A stretch of DNA of 64,000 nucleotides from Spirochaetota bacterium (lineage in GTDB: Bacteria; Spirochaetota; Spirochaetia; Treponematales; Rectinemataceae). The position numbers and the translations under genes are program-made. The DNA is taken from positions 62,001-126,000 of the forward strand of contig JAKLFE010000001.1 in the NCBI GenBank assembly GCA_022711355.1. The letters run 5' to 3'. Shown one piece after another: positions 1-9,851 of the stretch (its first letter is position 1; every line of letters begins with the position of its first letter). The notes beneath the pieces are model-generated. The model was not told the origin of the DNA and searched no databases. It saw nothing but the letters and a program-made list of their open reading frames with translations.

Positions 1-2
1 CC

Positions 3-3000
3 AGGTCCACCGACGAGGAGGCGTTCCTCGCGAAAGCGAAGGACTCCCCGATGCTCGAAGGCCTCGACGAGGCCAAGCGCGCCGAGGTCCTGAAAGCCAT
101 CTACCAGATGCAGCGCTCCGCCTCCGCCGAGGGGACCGCTCCGCGGCCGGCCGCTGAGGAGTCGGGTCCGGTCAAGATGGCCCAGGGGCCGTACACGCCC
201 GGCCAGGAATACCGGGACGCATCCGGCCGACTCTACGCGGAGATCTCGACGAAGGCCGAGCGCGAGGATGAGTCCGGAGCGACCGTCGTCGAGGCGCGCC
301 TGAAGGTCGGGGATCCCGAGAACAAACAGACCTACGTCTACGTCGACCATAGCCTGGTCACCTCCGCCGACGGCGGGGAGAAGCTCATCGTCGATCGGAT
401 CGACTACAACCGGCCCGCGGAGGAAGTCGCCGAGCCCGGGGCCGCAGTTGGCCAGGGCGCCGCCCAGGAGACCGGCGCGGCCGAGACCGACGTCGATATC
501 CCGGCCAGCCTGAAAGGGCTTGTCAAGGAAGCATTCAACGAGCTGGCGTCTCGCTACCCTGGCGTGGAGATCGAATGGAACACCGCGACGCCGATGGAGG
601 AGGCGATCAAGGCCGAGCTCGAGGCCGACAGCCCGACCGGGGGGCTCCAGTGGTTCTTCCCTGATCGGCCCGCGGGCGAGCAGCTCTCCCGCCAGGAGCT
701 CCGTAGGCAAGTCCTCCAGGCATTCCAGAACGACCGGAACATCAAGGACGAGGTCGACGGGATCCTCGCCCTTGCGGATCGAATGGCCGAGAAGAAGGGC
801 GTCACGACCGACGCCATGCTCGCCGCGGCCTTCGAAGGCCAGGCTATTTCCCGGACCGGGACCACGTCCCTCAACAAGGCCGGGACGGCCGACGCGGGCG
901 TATCCTTCCGCGATAACTCCGGCCGAGAGGTCCGGCCGCTCGAGCTCTCCCGAGCGGATCTCGGCCGGATCCGAGCCGTCGTCAAGCTCGGCAAGACCGC
1001 CGACTTCGCGGCGTTCTCCCATGAGTTCTTCCACGCCGTAGAGCGTCTATGGTTCGACGAGGGCGAGGTAGCGGCCTTCGAGAGGGCCCTCGGGAAGCAG
1101 CGCCAGGCATGGCAGACCGAGGACCTCGAGTACCTTGCCGACCAGTGGGAGCACTACCTCGAGACGGGGGCGGCCCCAGACGAAGGCCTTCGCGGCGCCT
1201 TCGAGAAGCTCGCCGGGGCCCTCCGGCGATTCGTCCAAGAGTTCCTCGGCCTCGAGAAACGGTATGGGGATCGCTATGCCCTCTCCCCTGAGCTCAAGGC
1301 CGCGTATGACAACCTCCTAGCCAAGCCAGAAAGCGGCCTGGCCAAGGCCGAGGGGGCCTCCTCTGAAAACCGGACGGAGGCGCACAAGGAAGGCCAGGGT
1401 GAGGCGCAGGAGGCCCAGGGCGGGGAAAGTCACCAGGGAGACCAGGCGGAAGCCGTGGCGGTACAGCCTGAGCCTTCACGGGACGCCGCAACCGAGGCGG
1501 CGCTCGAGTTGTTCCATACTCCTGAGGTCGCCGAGCCCAATCCTCACTTCGAGGAGGACTTCGCCAAGGTCGAATTCATTGAGCTGGAAATCACCCCGGA
1601 TCTCGAGCACCTGACCCGGCCTGAACTACGGGACGTAGCAAAGCAGGAGTATGAGCGACAACGAGCCGCTCCGGTTGAGGTTCCCGGGCTTGGTCCCGTA
1701 CGCTTCTCGAGCGGCGGCAAGGGCAAGACGTTTTCCAACTCGGCGGATCCGGTCAAACTGTTCGCGCTCCTCAAGATCAAGGAGCTTCTGGAACAGTCGG
1801 CGAGCCTGGGAACCAAGCCTTCGATAGTCCCGGACGAAGAACGGAATGTAAAAAAATATCACTACCGAGCGAGCAAGTTCCGCCTAGCCGGGCAGGAGTA
1901 TGTAATTGGAACGACGATCAAGGAGCAAACGGACGGGACGTTCCATTACAATTCAACGCCCTTTAATATGGAATCGCCCGAAAGCCGGGCCGAACCAACT
2001 GACAACGTCGGGGGCGTGCTTCCGGGCGATCAGAATCCGGCGGCTGCCGAACTCAACATCAGTGTACGGAAGGTTTTCCCTGGCGTCAAGGGTCTCGATG
2101 AGGCAAAATACCTCGCCCATACTCGGGCCGATCTAGCCGGCGAGGCCGCTTCCTTCGAATCGCCCGAGGAGTACCGCCAGTATCTCGAGGGACTCTTCGG
2201 CGACGAGGAGGACGAGCGGGCTACCGCAGACCTCTCCGAAGCAGAGAAGGCGGACTTCTACAAGAAGCTCTGGGAGGAAGGCCGGGCCGCGGCCGCAGCG
2301 GAAGATCAGGTCGGCCGAACAGCGCTCGAAACGGATCCCGATGGAGACTTCCTCCGGAAGCTCCGGGCCCCAGGTGGCGTCGAGGCATTCCTCGAGGAGC
2401 TATGGGGAGCGACCGCGTACATCGACCAGGCCGAGAAGATGGGGATCGAGGATGAAACCGAAGGCGCCGAGGTAGAGCGGCTTGGGTCAATCCGGGACAG
2501 AATCGATCGCGAAGCCCATCCGACCATCAAGTCCGCCATGCTGACCGTCGGCCGTAACGGGCGAAAGCTCTCCGCGCCGACCCGGAAACGGGTCCTTGCC
2601 CTGATTGAGTCCGGGACCCTGGACTACCGGACCCTCGACGCGCAGATCCGCAACGATCGCGAGACCCTCGAGGAACTCCAGGCCCGAGAGGAGGACCGGA
2701 CGCGGCGCTTCGGCGTACTGCCCGAGCCAGCCAATGCGGCCCAGGAGGGCCTTACCATCGCAGGCCGGGCACGCCTGGAGCGAGCCTTCGAGAACGAGGA
2801 GATACGCAAGAAGATCCGGACGGGCGACATCAGCGGGGCCGAGATCGAGCAGCTCGTCGGGGACCTCGATCGAGAGAAGGCCAAGGCTATCGCCGAGCGC
2901 GAAGCGCTCAAGGCGGAGCGTGCTACGCTCGAGGCTAAGCTCGATGATACCGAATCGGATTGGGTCAGGTCGAATCAGCTCCTCATGGACGCACGGAAGG

Positions 3001-5726
3001 AGATCTCGCAGGCGGACGAGAAGATCGCTCGTCTCACGAAGCAGGCGGCGCTCGATCCAGAGGCCCTCGAAGCGGAGCTCCGCTCCCGGAAGACGCTCTC
3101 CGCCAAACTCGATGCCCTGGAGAAGGCCCACAAGCAGAAGACGGCCGCGCTCCGCCAGGCCGACCGGGCCAAGGCAGCCGCCGCCAAGCAAGCGGCGGTC
3201 AAGAAAGCCGAGCAGCGGATCCGGGCGATTGAGCAGCGCAAGAAGGCGGCAATCGAGCTAAGGAAGGAGAAGATCCGGATAGGCCAGGAAATCACCCGCG
3301 AGCGATCCCTTAAGAACGTGAACCACGAGGAGTGGGAGGCTATCCGGAAGATCCAGGCGATCGTCGATCCGAACTTCCGCCGAGCGACCATCGCCTGGCG
3401 AGGCGAGATCATCGAGATCTCGAAGCTTCGCGAAGATCCGCAGCTTCTTGCGGACGTGTTGAAAGACGCGGGCCTCGCGGCGAAGATACAGGAGCGACTG
3501 GAGAAAAAGCCGCTCAACGAATGGACCTTGAGCGAGCTCGAGGAACTCAATAAGCAGGTCGAGCGGCTCGAGTCCCTGGGGCGGACCAAGCTCGCCGCCC
3601 GGCGCGCCGAAGACAAGCTCAAGGCCTCGACGATCGGTACGAGGATCCTCACCACAGTAGAGCGCTCGAAGAGCTACGAACCGCCCTCCCCCTATGGCTC
3701 AGCCGAGCTCGAGGAGAAGCTCAAGCGCAAGGACCGGAAGAACTTCGCCCTTCTCACGTTCTTCGACATGGACCGCGTCGCCACCTTCTTCGACGGAGGC
3801 AAGCCAGGAGGGTTCTGGGAGATCCTCGTCGGCCGACAGCGCGCCGCCCAGGCCCGCGAACAGGTCGAGCGAGAGCGCCGCGAGGCGGCAATCCTCAAGA
3901 TCATCGATGAAAACAAGATCGACATCAACGACCTTAAGCGCAAGGACATCACCATCGACCTCGGCCGCAGCATGAGCGGCGATATCGCTACCCTGTCGAA
4001 AGAAGATCTCATGTTCGCGATGGTTGCCCTCCGGGATTATGGAGGCGGCCGGTCGCAGGACTGGCTCGGATCGCGCGGAGCGTACATCTTTGGAAACTTC
4101 TTCAGCGAAAGCGAAAAGCTCATGAAGAACTCCGAAGGCAATTACACGATGACCGATACGACGCTGAAGCATTTTGCGGGCCGTGTTGAAACCGCGATCA
4201 AGAAGGCGATATCCGAGAATCTCGGCGAGGCCGAGCTCGCCCTGGCCGATGCCATGTCCACGGATTGGGCCCGCGAATACGCCCGCCTCCGGCAGGCGAT
4301 GATCGACAACTTCAACCAGGAAGTTGTCAAGGTCGAGCACTATATCCCGCTCCGCCGACAGAGCTCCTCGTACAGCTCTCTCGAAGGAGAGCTCCTCGAG
4401 GAGCACGCCAACCTCGCCGGCCTTAATACAGCCCCAGGGAAAGGCATGGCCGTCGAGCGGCTCAAGATAGGGATCCGGCATCAGCTCCCCGTCAGGACGG
4501 ATATCCTCGGGCTCTACTTCGATTCCGTCCGGAAGCAGGAGCACCTCATCGCGTTCGCCGACTACTTCAAGGTGGCGAACCGCGTTTTTAAGAAATCCGA
4601 CCTCGCGCGAGAGCTTCGCCAAAAGGTTCGCCTCACGTGGGGAGAAGGCGGCCTCCGATACATCGACAACTACCTTTCCGAGCTCGCCAACCCACAGGAG
4701 TTCAAGTCCCTCACCAACGCGGAGAAGGCCTTCCGCTTCCTTCGTGGCAATCAGGGTGTGGCCTATCTCGGCCTCCGCCTGAGCTCGGTCCTCAAGCAGG
4801 TGCTCACCTCTCCGATCCCCTACGTCGCTTATGCAGGGCCTGCCTACTTCGCCAAGTCCTCCTATGAAGCCATGGCGGATCCGCTGCACTTCCAAGCACG
4901 CGTCGAGGCGTTGAGCCCCTACCTCCGCAGCAGGCAAGCCTCGCCGGTCCTCGATGCTCTCCGTGGCGGCGGAGATCCCAAGGCTGTCGAGGCCCTCAAG
5001 AAGGTCCAGGCCGCTATCATGAAGCCGCTCGAGTGGGCCGACCGGTCGACCGTTGCCATCGGTTGGTACTCCGTGTACCTCAAGGCGAAAGCCGATGGCA
5101 TGCAGGAGGACCAGGCACGGATCATGGCCGACGATGTGACGCACAAATCCCAGCCTTCGGTCAGTCCCGCCGACCTCGCGCCACTGTTCAAGGAGGGTGG
5201 CGAGTTCGCGAAGGTTTTCACCCAGTTCCAGATTCCCATGAGCCGCATCTTCCAGCAGGCCTTCTTTGATCTGCCGAACGCGGTCAAGAACGGCGAGTAC
5301 ATGCGGGCGATCGGAATCGCGGTTGCCTATGCCCTCTGCGGATTGTCTATAACCCTAGTCACCGGGACCCGAGGCGACGATGACGAGGAAAAGCGCCGGG
5401 ACTGGATCTTCTCCGCGTTCACCCAGTTCACAGATTCCGTCCCCTTCGTTGGCAGCCTGGCTACCGACCTTGTCCGGGCCGGCCTGACCGGGGACCGGGA
5501 GACGCGGCTTGCTTCAACGCTCCTACCCGCGGCCGAGAAAGGACTCGGCGGAGCAGCAACCATGCTCGATGGCCTCTGGAACCAGAACACCGAGCGACTC
5601 GGCCGCGGCATGCTGACCACCCTCGAGGGCGTCGGTATCGGGGCCGGCATCCCTACACAGGCGATCAAGGACGTGGTTCGGGCGACGAGCGAGGGCCCCG
5701 CGGCCCTTCTTGGACGGAAGAAGTAG
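3..5726 (+). CDS. Giant phage polyvalent (ejection-type) protein, 5' end outside window
   Basis: The frame is open to the left edge, so the first in-window ATG (51) is probably internal and the protein exceeds 1,890 residues. Counting from that ATG, residues 324-328 are HEFFH, a zincin-type HExxH metallopeptidase motif. Near residues 550-620 is a stretch resembling the domains found in phage polyvalent proteins (GQEYVIGTTIKEQTDGTFHY). Residues about 850-1200 are charged and coiled-coil-like. The C-terminal 350 residues carry a short hydrophobic segment (AYALCGLSITLV) and resemble DNA-ejection or virion-internal proteins. It sits directly upstream of the tail genes. A role carried in the virion and delivered with the DNA is inferred from size and position; domain names beyond the zincin motif are tentative. 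Confidence 0.75.
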   Translation, partial: RSTDEEAFLAKAKDSPMLEGLDEAKRAEVLKAIYQMQRSASAEGTAPRPAAEESGPVKMAQGPYTPGQEYRDASGRLYAEISTKAEREDESGATVVEARLKVGDPENKQTYVYVDHSLVTSADGGEKLIVDRIDYNRPAEEVAEPGAAVGQGAAQETGAAETDVDIPASLKGLVKEAFNELASRYPGVEIEWNTATPMEEAIKAELEADSPTGGLQWFFPDRPAGEQLSRQELRRQVLQAFQNDRNIKDEVDGILALADRMAEKKGVTTDAMLAAAFEGQAISRTGTTSLNKAGTADAGVSFRDNSGREVRPLELSRADLGRIRAVVKLGKTADFAAFSHEFFHAVERLWFDEGEVAAFERALGKQRQAWQTEDLEYLADQWEHYLETGAAPDEGLRGAFEKLAGALRRFVQEFLGLEKRYGDRYALSPELKAAYDNLLAKPESGLAKAEGASSENRTEAHKEGQGEAQEAQGGESHQGDQAEAVAVQPEPSRDAATEAALELFHTPEVAEPNPHFEEDFAKVEFIELEITPDLEHLTRPELRDVAKQEYERQRAAPVEVPGLGPVRFSSGGKGKTFSNSADPVKLFALLKIKELLEQSASLGTKPSIVPDEERNVKKYHYRASKFRLAGQEYVIGTTIKEQTDGTFHYNSTPFNMESPESRAEPTDNVGGVLPGDQNPAAAELNISVRKVFPGVKGLDEAKYLAHTRADLAGEAASFESPEEYRQYLEGLFGDEEDERATADLSEAEKADFYKKLWEEGRAAAAAEDQVGRTALETDPDGDFLRKLRAPGGVEAFLEELWGATAYIDQAEKMGIEDETEGAEVERLGSIRDRIDREAHPTIKSAMLTVGRNGRKLSAPTRKRVLALIESGTLDYRTLDAQIRNDRETLEELQAREEDRTRRFGVLPEPANAAQEGLTIAGRARLERAFENEEIRKKIRTGDISGAEIEQLVGDLDREKAKAIAEREALKAERATLEAKLDDTESDWVRSNQLLMDARKEISQADEKIARLTKQAALDPEALEAELRSRKTLSAKLDALEKAHKQKTAALRQADRAKAAAAKQAAVKKAEQRIRAIEQRKKAAIELRKEKIRIGQEITRERSLKNVNHEEWEAIRKIQAIVDPNFRRATIAWRGEIIEISKLREDPQLLADVLKDAGLAAKIQERLEKKPLNEWTLSELEELNKQVERLESLGRTKLAARRAEDKLKASTIGTRILTTVERSKSYEPPSPYGSAELEEKLKRKDRKNFALLTFFDMDRVATFFDGGKPGGFWEILVGRQRAAQAREQVERERREAAILKIIDENKIDINDLKRKDITIDLGRSMSGDIATLSKEDLMFAMVALRDYGGGRSQDWLGSRGAYIFGNFFSESEKLMKNSEGNYTMTDTTLKHFAGRVETAIKKAISENLGEAELALADAMSTDWAREYARLRQAMIDNFNQEVVKVEHYIPLRRQSSSYSSLEGELLEEHANLAGLNTAPGKGMAVERLKIGIRHQLPVRTDILGLYFDSVRKQEHLIAFADYFKVANRVFKKSDLARELRQKVRLTWGEGGLRYIDNYLSELANPQEFKSLTNAEKAFRFLRGNQGVAYLGLRLSSVLKQVLTSPIPYVAYAGPAYFAKSSYEAMADPLHFQARVEALSPYLRSRQASPVLDALRGGGDPKAVEALKKVQAAIMKPLEWADRSTVAIGWYSVYLKAKADGMQEDQARIMADDVTHKSQPSVSPADLAPLFKEGGEFAKVFTQFQIPMSRIFQQAFFDLPNAVKNGEYMRAIGIAVAYALCGLSITLVTGTRGDDDEEKRRDWIFSAFTQFTDSVPFVGSLATDLVRAGLTGDRETRLASTLLPAAEKGLGGAATMLDGLWNQNTERLGRGMLTTLEGVGIGAGIPTQAIKDVVRATSEGPAALLGRKK

Positions 5727-5765
5727 TCAAGGAAAAGGCCGGCGACAGCCGGAAAGGAGTACGCT

Positions 5766-6506
5766 ATGGATATCCTGGATCTCGCCGGCGGCAAGCACAT
5801 CGCGCTCATCGGGCGCGCGACGGTAGTACCAGCGTCCCTCATCGATCTCTCCGAGTTCAACCAGTCCCAGTCGTTCCGGACCACCCTCGCCTCGGCGAGT
5901 CCCGTCGACGTATCGAGCTCGAACGCTGCGGACGCTGCGGCGGGCACCGGGGCTCGGGTCGTCCGCGTCGTCGGTCTCGATGCGGAGTACAGGCAGCTCT
6001 ACGAGGATATCACCCTGAACGGCCAGACTAAGGTGACCGGGTTGAAGTTATTCAAGCGGGTCTTCGGCGCGGCCGTGATATCCGTAGGGACCGGCCTCGT
6101 GAACGCCGGCGATATATACATCCTAGTCGCGGGGACCGGCGGGACCTATTCGGCCGGCGTCCCGCCGACGATCACCTCGGGCCAGGTGAAGATCCTCGCT
6201 GGTTACGGCCAGGCCTACTCGGGCATGCTCACGATCCCCGCCGGCAAGACGTACCGCGCAACCTCCATCATCGTCTCCGGCCGCGCGCAGCTCGGGACCA
6301 TCTTCCTCGCGGAGCAGGGCTACAACGACGGCGTACTACGCCACGTCTTCCCCATCGAGTGCGCCCCACCGATGAACCCTGTCCAGATCGAACTCGAGAA
6401 GGTCCGGAGTTTCACCTTCCCCGAAAAGACCGACATACGACTACGCGCGCTCTGCGCGAGCTCGGGCGGGATCTACAGCGCGAAGCTCTTCCTCGAGGAG
6501 GTCTAA
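5766..6506 (+). CDS. Phage structural protein of unknown role
   Basis: This 246-residue protein starts 39 bases after the giant virion protein, with a clear AAAGGAG ribosome binding site. I see no signal peptide, membrane segment or catalytic motif. The composition is Gly/Ala/Val/Thr-rich with alternating hydrophobic residues, suggesting a beta-rich fold. Its stop is three bases before the tail fibre gene, whose ribosome binding site lies inside its last codons, so the two are probably translated together. Position between the ejection-type protein and the tail fibre suggests a virion or tail component. No family is recognised. Confidence 0.7.
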   Translation: MDILDLAGGKHIALIGRATVVPASLIDLSEFNQSQSFRTTLASASPVDVSSSNAADAAAGTGARVVRVVGLDAEYRQLYEDITLNGQTKVTGLKLFKRVFGAAVISVGTGLVNAGDIYILVAGTGGTYSAGVPPTITSGQVKILAGYGQAYSGMLTIPAGKTYRATSIIVSGRAQLGTIFLAEQGYNDGVLRHVFPIECAPPMNPVQIELEKVRSFTFPEKTDIRLRALCASSGGIYSAKLFLEEV

Positions 6507-6509
6507 CCA

Positions 6510-8099
6510 ATGTCCCTCGAGACAGTCAACTCGAAGAAGCAATACAATCTAGCTGCCCCCGTCCCGGCAAGCTTCCCATTCGACTTCACCTTCTGGGATC
6601 CGGACGAGATATATGCGGTTATCTCCACCCCGAGCGGCAATATCGAGCTGGTACAGGGAGTTGATTATTCCGTAAGCAGCCCCGACGACTCGGGTACGGT
6701 AACGCGGCTCACGGATTGGGACGCAACCGCAACGCTCCTGACGATCTACCGCGAGCTCGAGATAACCCAACCAGTTGACCTGGCCAATGGGGCCGGGCTC
6801 GATGCCGACGTGGTCGAGCTGATGCACGATCGCGCAGTGGCAATGATCCAGCAGCAACGCGAGGTTGTCGGGCGAATCGTGCGCTTCCCCATCAGCGACA
6901 CGACAACCTCCGCAGATCTCCCCGGGTCGGCCGAACGAGCGAACCACCTTCTCGCTTTCGATGACGAGGGCAATCCTATCCCCGCCGAGGGTGTCGCGAG
7001 CGTCCCCGTCTCGGAGTTCATGGCTCCAGTTGTCGAGGCCCTAAGCGAAGCAGCCGCTGAAAAAGCTCTCGGGCTTCTCTCAGCCGAAGCTGCCCAGGCC
7101 CTCCCCCACCTCGACAAAGCCCTCCCCTACCTCCCCGCTGGACCGTTCGAGCGCGCAGTACGCGCGCCGGCCTCGTACGACCCTAATGCGTTGCTCGACA
7201 GCGGGTGGTACGCCTGGGCCTCGGCACTGACCGTGCATTACCCCGGATCGTGTTCGGCAGCAGATTTATTCGTCCTCGCCGTAGCAGCGGCGAATATCGG
7301 CTCGGGAGCCATTTTACAACGCTTATGGGACCTGACGCTCGGACCGTCCTCGCCCTACTTCGAATGGACCCGGTTCTCCTTGGATGGCGGGGCAACCTGG
7401 TCAAGCTGGCGCGCCCTCGACCCTCGCATCAGCTTAGTGTCATGGATAACTGAAACAATTGTCAGTACTGCTATCCCCATCGGCATGGTCTATTTCCAGG
7501 GCCCCCATGATTCCGCCCCCGCCTCCATTTGGGGCGGCACATGGGAGGACGTCTCACATGAGGAAGCCAACCTGGCACGTCGCGCTGTCGGCGTTCTTGC
7601 CGGAGCGTTCTTCGCCGGAACCCCGGCCCGACTCTCTGTATCCGTTGCGTCGGGAGTACCGAGCATCAGCATCGTATCGGGCGGATCGGGATATATGGGC
7701 GGCGGGTCGGGCAATATCAACCTCATCATCGCCGGGGGCTGCACAACGCAGATGGTAGCCAACGCGACGGTCACCAGTGGCGTGCTCACAGCCATCAACG
7801 TAACCACGGCAGGCGCTGGCTACACGTCGGGCGCGTTAGCCGTCTACGATGGGGTTGTCGGGCATGGGGACCTGATACAAGGCCACTGGCAGAAGGTGAG
7901 GGGTGATAGTAACGAGGGGTCTGGCAACGCTACGTCGCTTAGTGCAGCCTCCGCTGTCACCGCACGTGGCTCGTACGACTACGAGTCAGGCACGCACGTT
8001 ACGTCGCCAAGTACCGATTTTAGCAACGGAGTTCCCCGAGTTGGGGCGGAAACCTCCGGACCGTGGATTTCTGTCAAGAAATGGAGGAAAACGGCATGA
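6510..8099 (+). CDS. Phage tail fibre protein with T7-type N-terminus
   Basis: This is a 529-residue protein. The first 130 residues resemble the virion-anchoring head of podoviral T7 gp17-type fibres: YNLAAPVPASFPFDFTFW, then a loop with the phrase ELEITQPVDL and a helix ending MIQQQREVVGRIVRFP. The centre is Ala-rich. Near residue 320 PIGMVYFQGP followed by WGGTWEDVS is the motif common at tail-fibre tips. The end is a Gly/Ser/Thr-rich, probably beta-structured, receptor-binding tip. The stop overlaps the next gene's start by four bases (ATGA), indicating translational coupling. Product class is confident from the N-terminus; the host receptor is unknown. Confidence 0.85.
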   Translation: MSLETVNSKKQYNLAAPVPASFPFDFTFWDPDEIYAVISTPSGNIELVQGVDYSVSSPDDSGTVTRLTDWDATATLLTIYRELEITQPVDLANGAGLDADVVELMHDRAVAMIQQQREVVGRIVRFPISDTTTSADLPGSAERANHLLAFDDEGNPIPAEGVASVPVSEFMAPVVEALSEAAAEKALGLLSAEAAQALPHLDKALPYLPAGPFERAVRAPASYDPNALLDSGWYAWASALTVHYPGSCSAADLFVLAVAAANIGSGAILQRLWDLTLGPSSPYFEWTRFSLDGGATWSSWRALDPRISLVSWITETIVSTAIPIGMVYFQGPHDSAPASIWGGTWEDVSHEEANLARRAVGVLAGAFFAGTPARLSVSVASGVPSISIVSGGSGYMGGGSGNINLIIAGGCTTQMVANATVTSGVLTAINVTTAGAGYTSGALAVYDGVVGHGDLIQGHWQKVRGDSNEGSGNATSLSAASAVTARGSYDYESGTHVTSPSTDFSNGVPRVGAETSGPWISVKKWRKTA

Positions 8100-8665
8100 G
8101 CGAATATATCCGAGTTAAGGACAATAAGATGCTCGCGGCCTACTGCGGGCCGCTCCCCAAAGGTACCGAGTATAGAAAAGTCCCGGATGGCTGGCCCCAC
8201 TTCGTCCCGGGACTCGATGTGCGAAACTTCGACACCGCCTGGTCACTCCGCCCGCTCGCCGACCGCATCGCCGAGGGTCTCGTCGTCGTCTCGGAGGCCG
8301 AGGTCGTCGAGGGCGAGACGATCCGTGCAATGACACAGCTCGAGCGGTACCGCGACGGCCTCGACACTTTGCCCCCCGGGAAGAAGGTCGTCGAGACCAC
8401 CGACGGCACTCTCTCTCTGGAACCGATGACGAGGGCCGAACAGGTGGCGGCCGGTCAGCTCACGGCCCAGGTCGCGTACTCACTCGACCTCGCCGATTGC
8501 GAGGTCCTTCGGAAGGCAGCGTATATCGATGAGGCGGATCCCATCTACATGATGGCCGCCAGGGGGGAGATCAACGAGACGACCGGGGCGCCGTATACGC
8601 TTGAGGACTGGAAAAATAAAGTCGCTGAGATCAAGAAGCGGTATCCAAAACCGACGGCCTACTAG
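8096..8665 (+). CDS. Phage protein coupled to tail fibre, possible fibre chaperone
   Basis: I place the start at ATG 8096, which overlaps the fibre stop by four bases and follows GGAGG; an in-frame ATG at 8063 lies inside the fibre gene and has no such site. The product is 189 residues. The N-terminal part has the phrase LPKGTEYRKVPDGWPHFVPG, and the C-terminal third is helical and contains YTLEDWKNKVAEIKKRYP. Small proteins encoded directly after fibres are often fibre assembly chaperones, but I recognise no such family here, so the role is inferred from position only. Confidence 0.7.
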   Translation: MSEYIRVKDNKMLAAYCGPLPKGTEYRKVPDGWPHFVPGLDVRNFDTAWSLRPLADRIAEGLVVVSEAEVVEGETIRAMTQLERYRDGLDTLPPGKKVVETTDGTLSLEPMTRAEQVAAGQLTAQVAYSLDLADCEVLRKAAYIDEADPIYMMAARGEINETTGAPYTLEDWKNKVAEIKKRYPKPTAY

Positions 8666-8688
8666 GCACGCAAAAAGGGAGGGGAATC

Positions 8689-9387
8689 ATGCTCGAGACA
8701 GCAAAGGTGCTAGCGTGGCCGGTCGTCGTAGTCGTCGTTGCACTCGTGATACTAGCGCTCTCGCGCGGGGGGCGCGTGCGCGGCGTATCAGCCTCGAAGG
8801 AAGGAGGAGTGAAGATCGACTTCGCGCCGCTCGAGGCGCGGGGAACGACCGAATACTACCTCAATAGGAGGATCCAGGAGATCGACGAGGAGATCCGCGC
8901 CAGCGCGACCGAGGCGGTACGCCAACTTCGCAAGCCCATCTATCGAGCCATCGCCGGCGCGGGACTGTGCTCCGCCTCGATGCGCGCTGTCGCCGGCGAG
9001 CTCAGCGGTGTCATGTACCACGCCGTAGACGAGAACAACCTCAAGGAACGAGTCGCCCGGCCGGCGCGGGCGGACTACATCGCCGCGAAGCTCGCCGCAA
9101 TGCGCGACGAGTATCTCGACCTCGCGGCAGAGCGCGAGGATTGCCCGAGCGCTTCCCAGGCTCCATACCCGCCCTGGGCTGAGATAGAGGAGTCTCTCCG
9201 CTCCGCGCTCGAGGCCTGGTCCGAGACAATCGCCGGCGTCGTCGCAGCCGGCTGTAAGGACAAGCTCAAGGCATACCAGGAGTATCGCCCACAGTTCGAG
9301 GCTGCCGGGGATACGAAGTACGCCGCGATCGTCGACGAGTGTATCGCCAAAAACCAGGGCTACATCGCCGGCCTGGAGGAAACATGA
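8689..9387 (+). CDS. Membrane-anchored phage protein, unknown function
   Basis: The protein has 232 residues. Residues 7-24 form one strongly hydrophobic segment (VLAWPVVVVVVALVILAL) followed by a basic stretch, so it is probably anchored in the inner membrane with the rest in the cytoplasm. The remainder is mainly helical and charged. A good ribosome binding site (GGGAGGGG) precedes the ATG. Its stop overlaps the next gene's ATG by four bases, placing it first in the lysis cassette. It could be a lysis accessory or lysogenic conversion protein; nothing in the sequence decides. Confidence 0.65.
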   Translation: MLETAKVLAWPVVVVVVALVILALSRGGRVRGVSASKEGGVKIDFAPLEARGTTEYYLNRRIQEIDEEIRASATEAVRQLRKPIYRAIAGAGLCSASMRAVAGELSGVMYHAVDENNLKERVARPARADYIAAKLAAMRDEYLDLAAEREDCPSASQAPYPPWAEIEESLRSALEAWSETIAGVVAAGCKDKLKAYQEYRPQFEAAGDTKYAAIVDECIAKNQGYIAGLEET

Positions 9388-9851
9388 AGATACTGGTCAA
9401 TCTCGATAGAGGGGTGCTCACTACCGAGGGCCTTGAGGCTCCCGTCTCCTGCGATGTGCGGAACGAGCTTAACGGCCGCCGCGGAGTGAACGAGGTCGTC
9501 TTCACCCTCCCCGGGGGCAGGCCCTACTACCCCCGGCGCTTCCCCCGCGGGACCTGGCAGGTCCTCGACATCCGGGCCCGATCCGACCCGTACCGCGCTC
9601 CGTTCTTCATCGCAACGGACGCCAACCAGCTCGTGGACGAGTGGTCGACGGTCGAGATCGACGGAGTGCCTCAGTACGACAAGCCGACCGGCCGGAAGGT
9701 GGTGGACAAGGAGTACGGGCTCCACTACTCGACGAGCCCCACCACGACCGGGTGCATCAAGATCATCAACCGGGCGGACCTCCTCACCCTCGTCGAGCTC
9801 ATCCGGGCCGCCTGGAAGCGGAGCGAGGTCGTGAACCTCGAGGTATCCTGA
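9384..9851 (+). CDS. Putative phage lysin or lysis accessory with Cys/His motif
   Basis: The ATG at 9384 follows GGAGGA and overlaps the upstream stop by four bases; the 45-base longer reading is not needed. The product has 155 residues. Residues 112-126 read GLHYSTSPTTTGCIK, which resembles the His ... (S/T)xGC(I/L)(R/K) signature of L,D-transpeptidase-like and related phage lysis-associated cysteine enzymes; His114 and Cys124 would be the catalytic pair. PRGTWQV (residues 54-60) resembles the short strand before the core in such proteins. The His-Cys spacing (10) is shorter than in classical YkuD enzymes. The next gene is holin-like, which fits a peptidoglycan role. The activity is an inference. 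Confidence 0.5.
   Translation: MKILVNLDRGVLTTEGLEAPVSCDVRNELNGRRGVNEVVFTLPGGRPYYPRRFPRGTWQVLDIRARSDPYRAPFFIATDANQLVDEWSTVEIDGVPQYDKPTGRKVVDKEYGLHYSTSPTTTGCIKIINRADLLTLVELIRAAWKRSEVVNLEVS

Noticed and set aside
6510-8099. Diversity-generating retroelement target in the tail fibre
   Set aside because: No reverse transcriptase or template repeat is visible in this part of the prophage.
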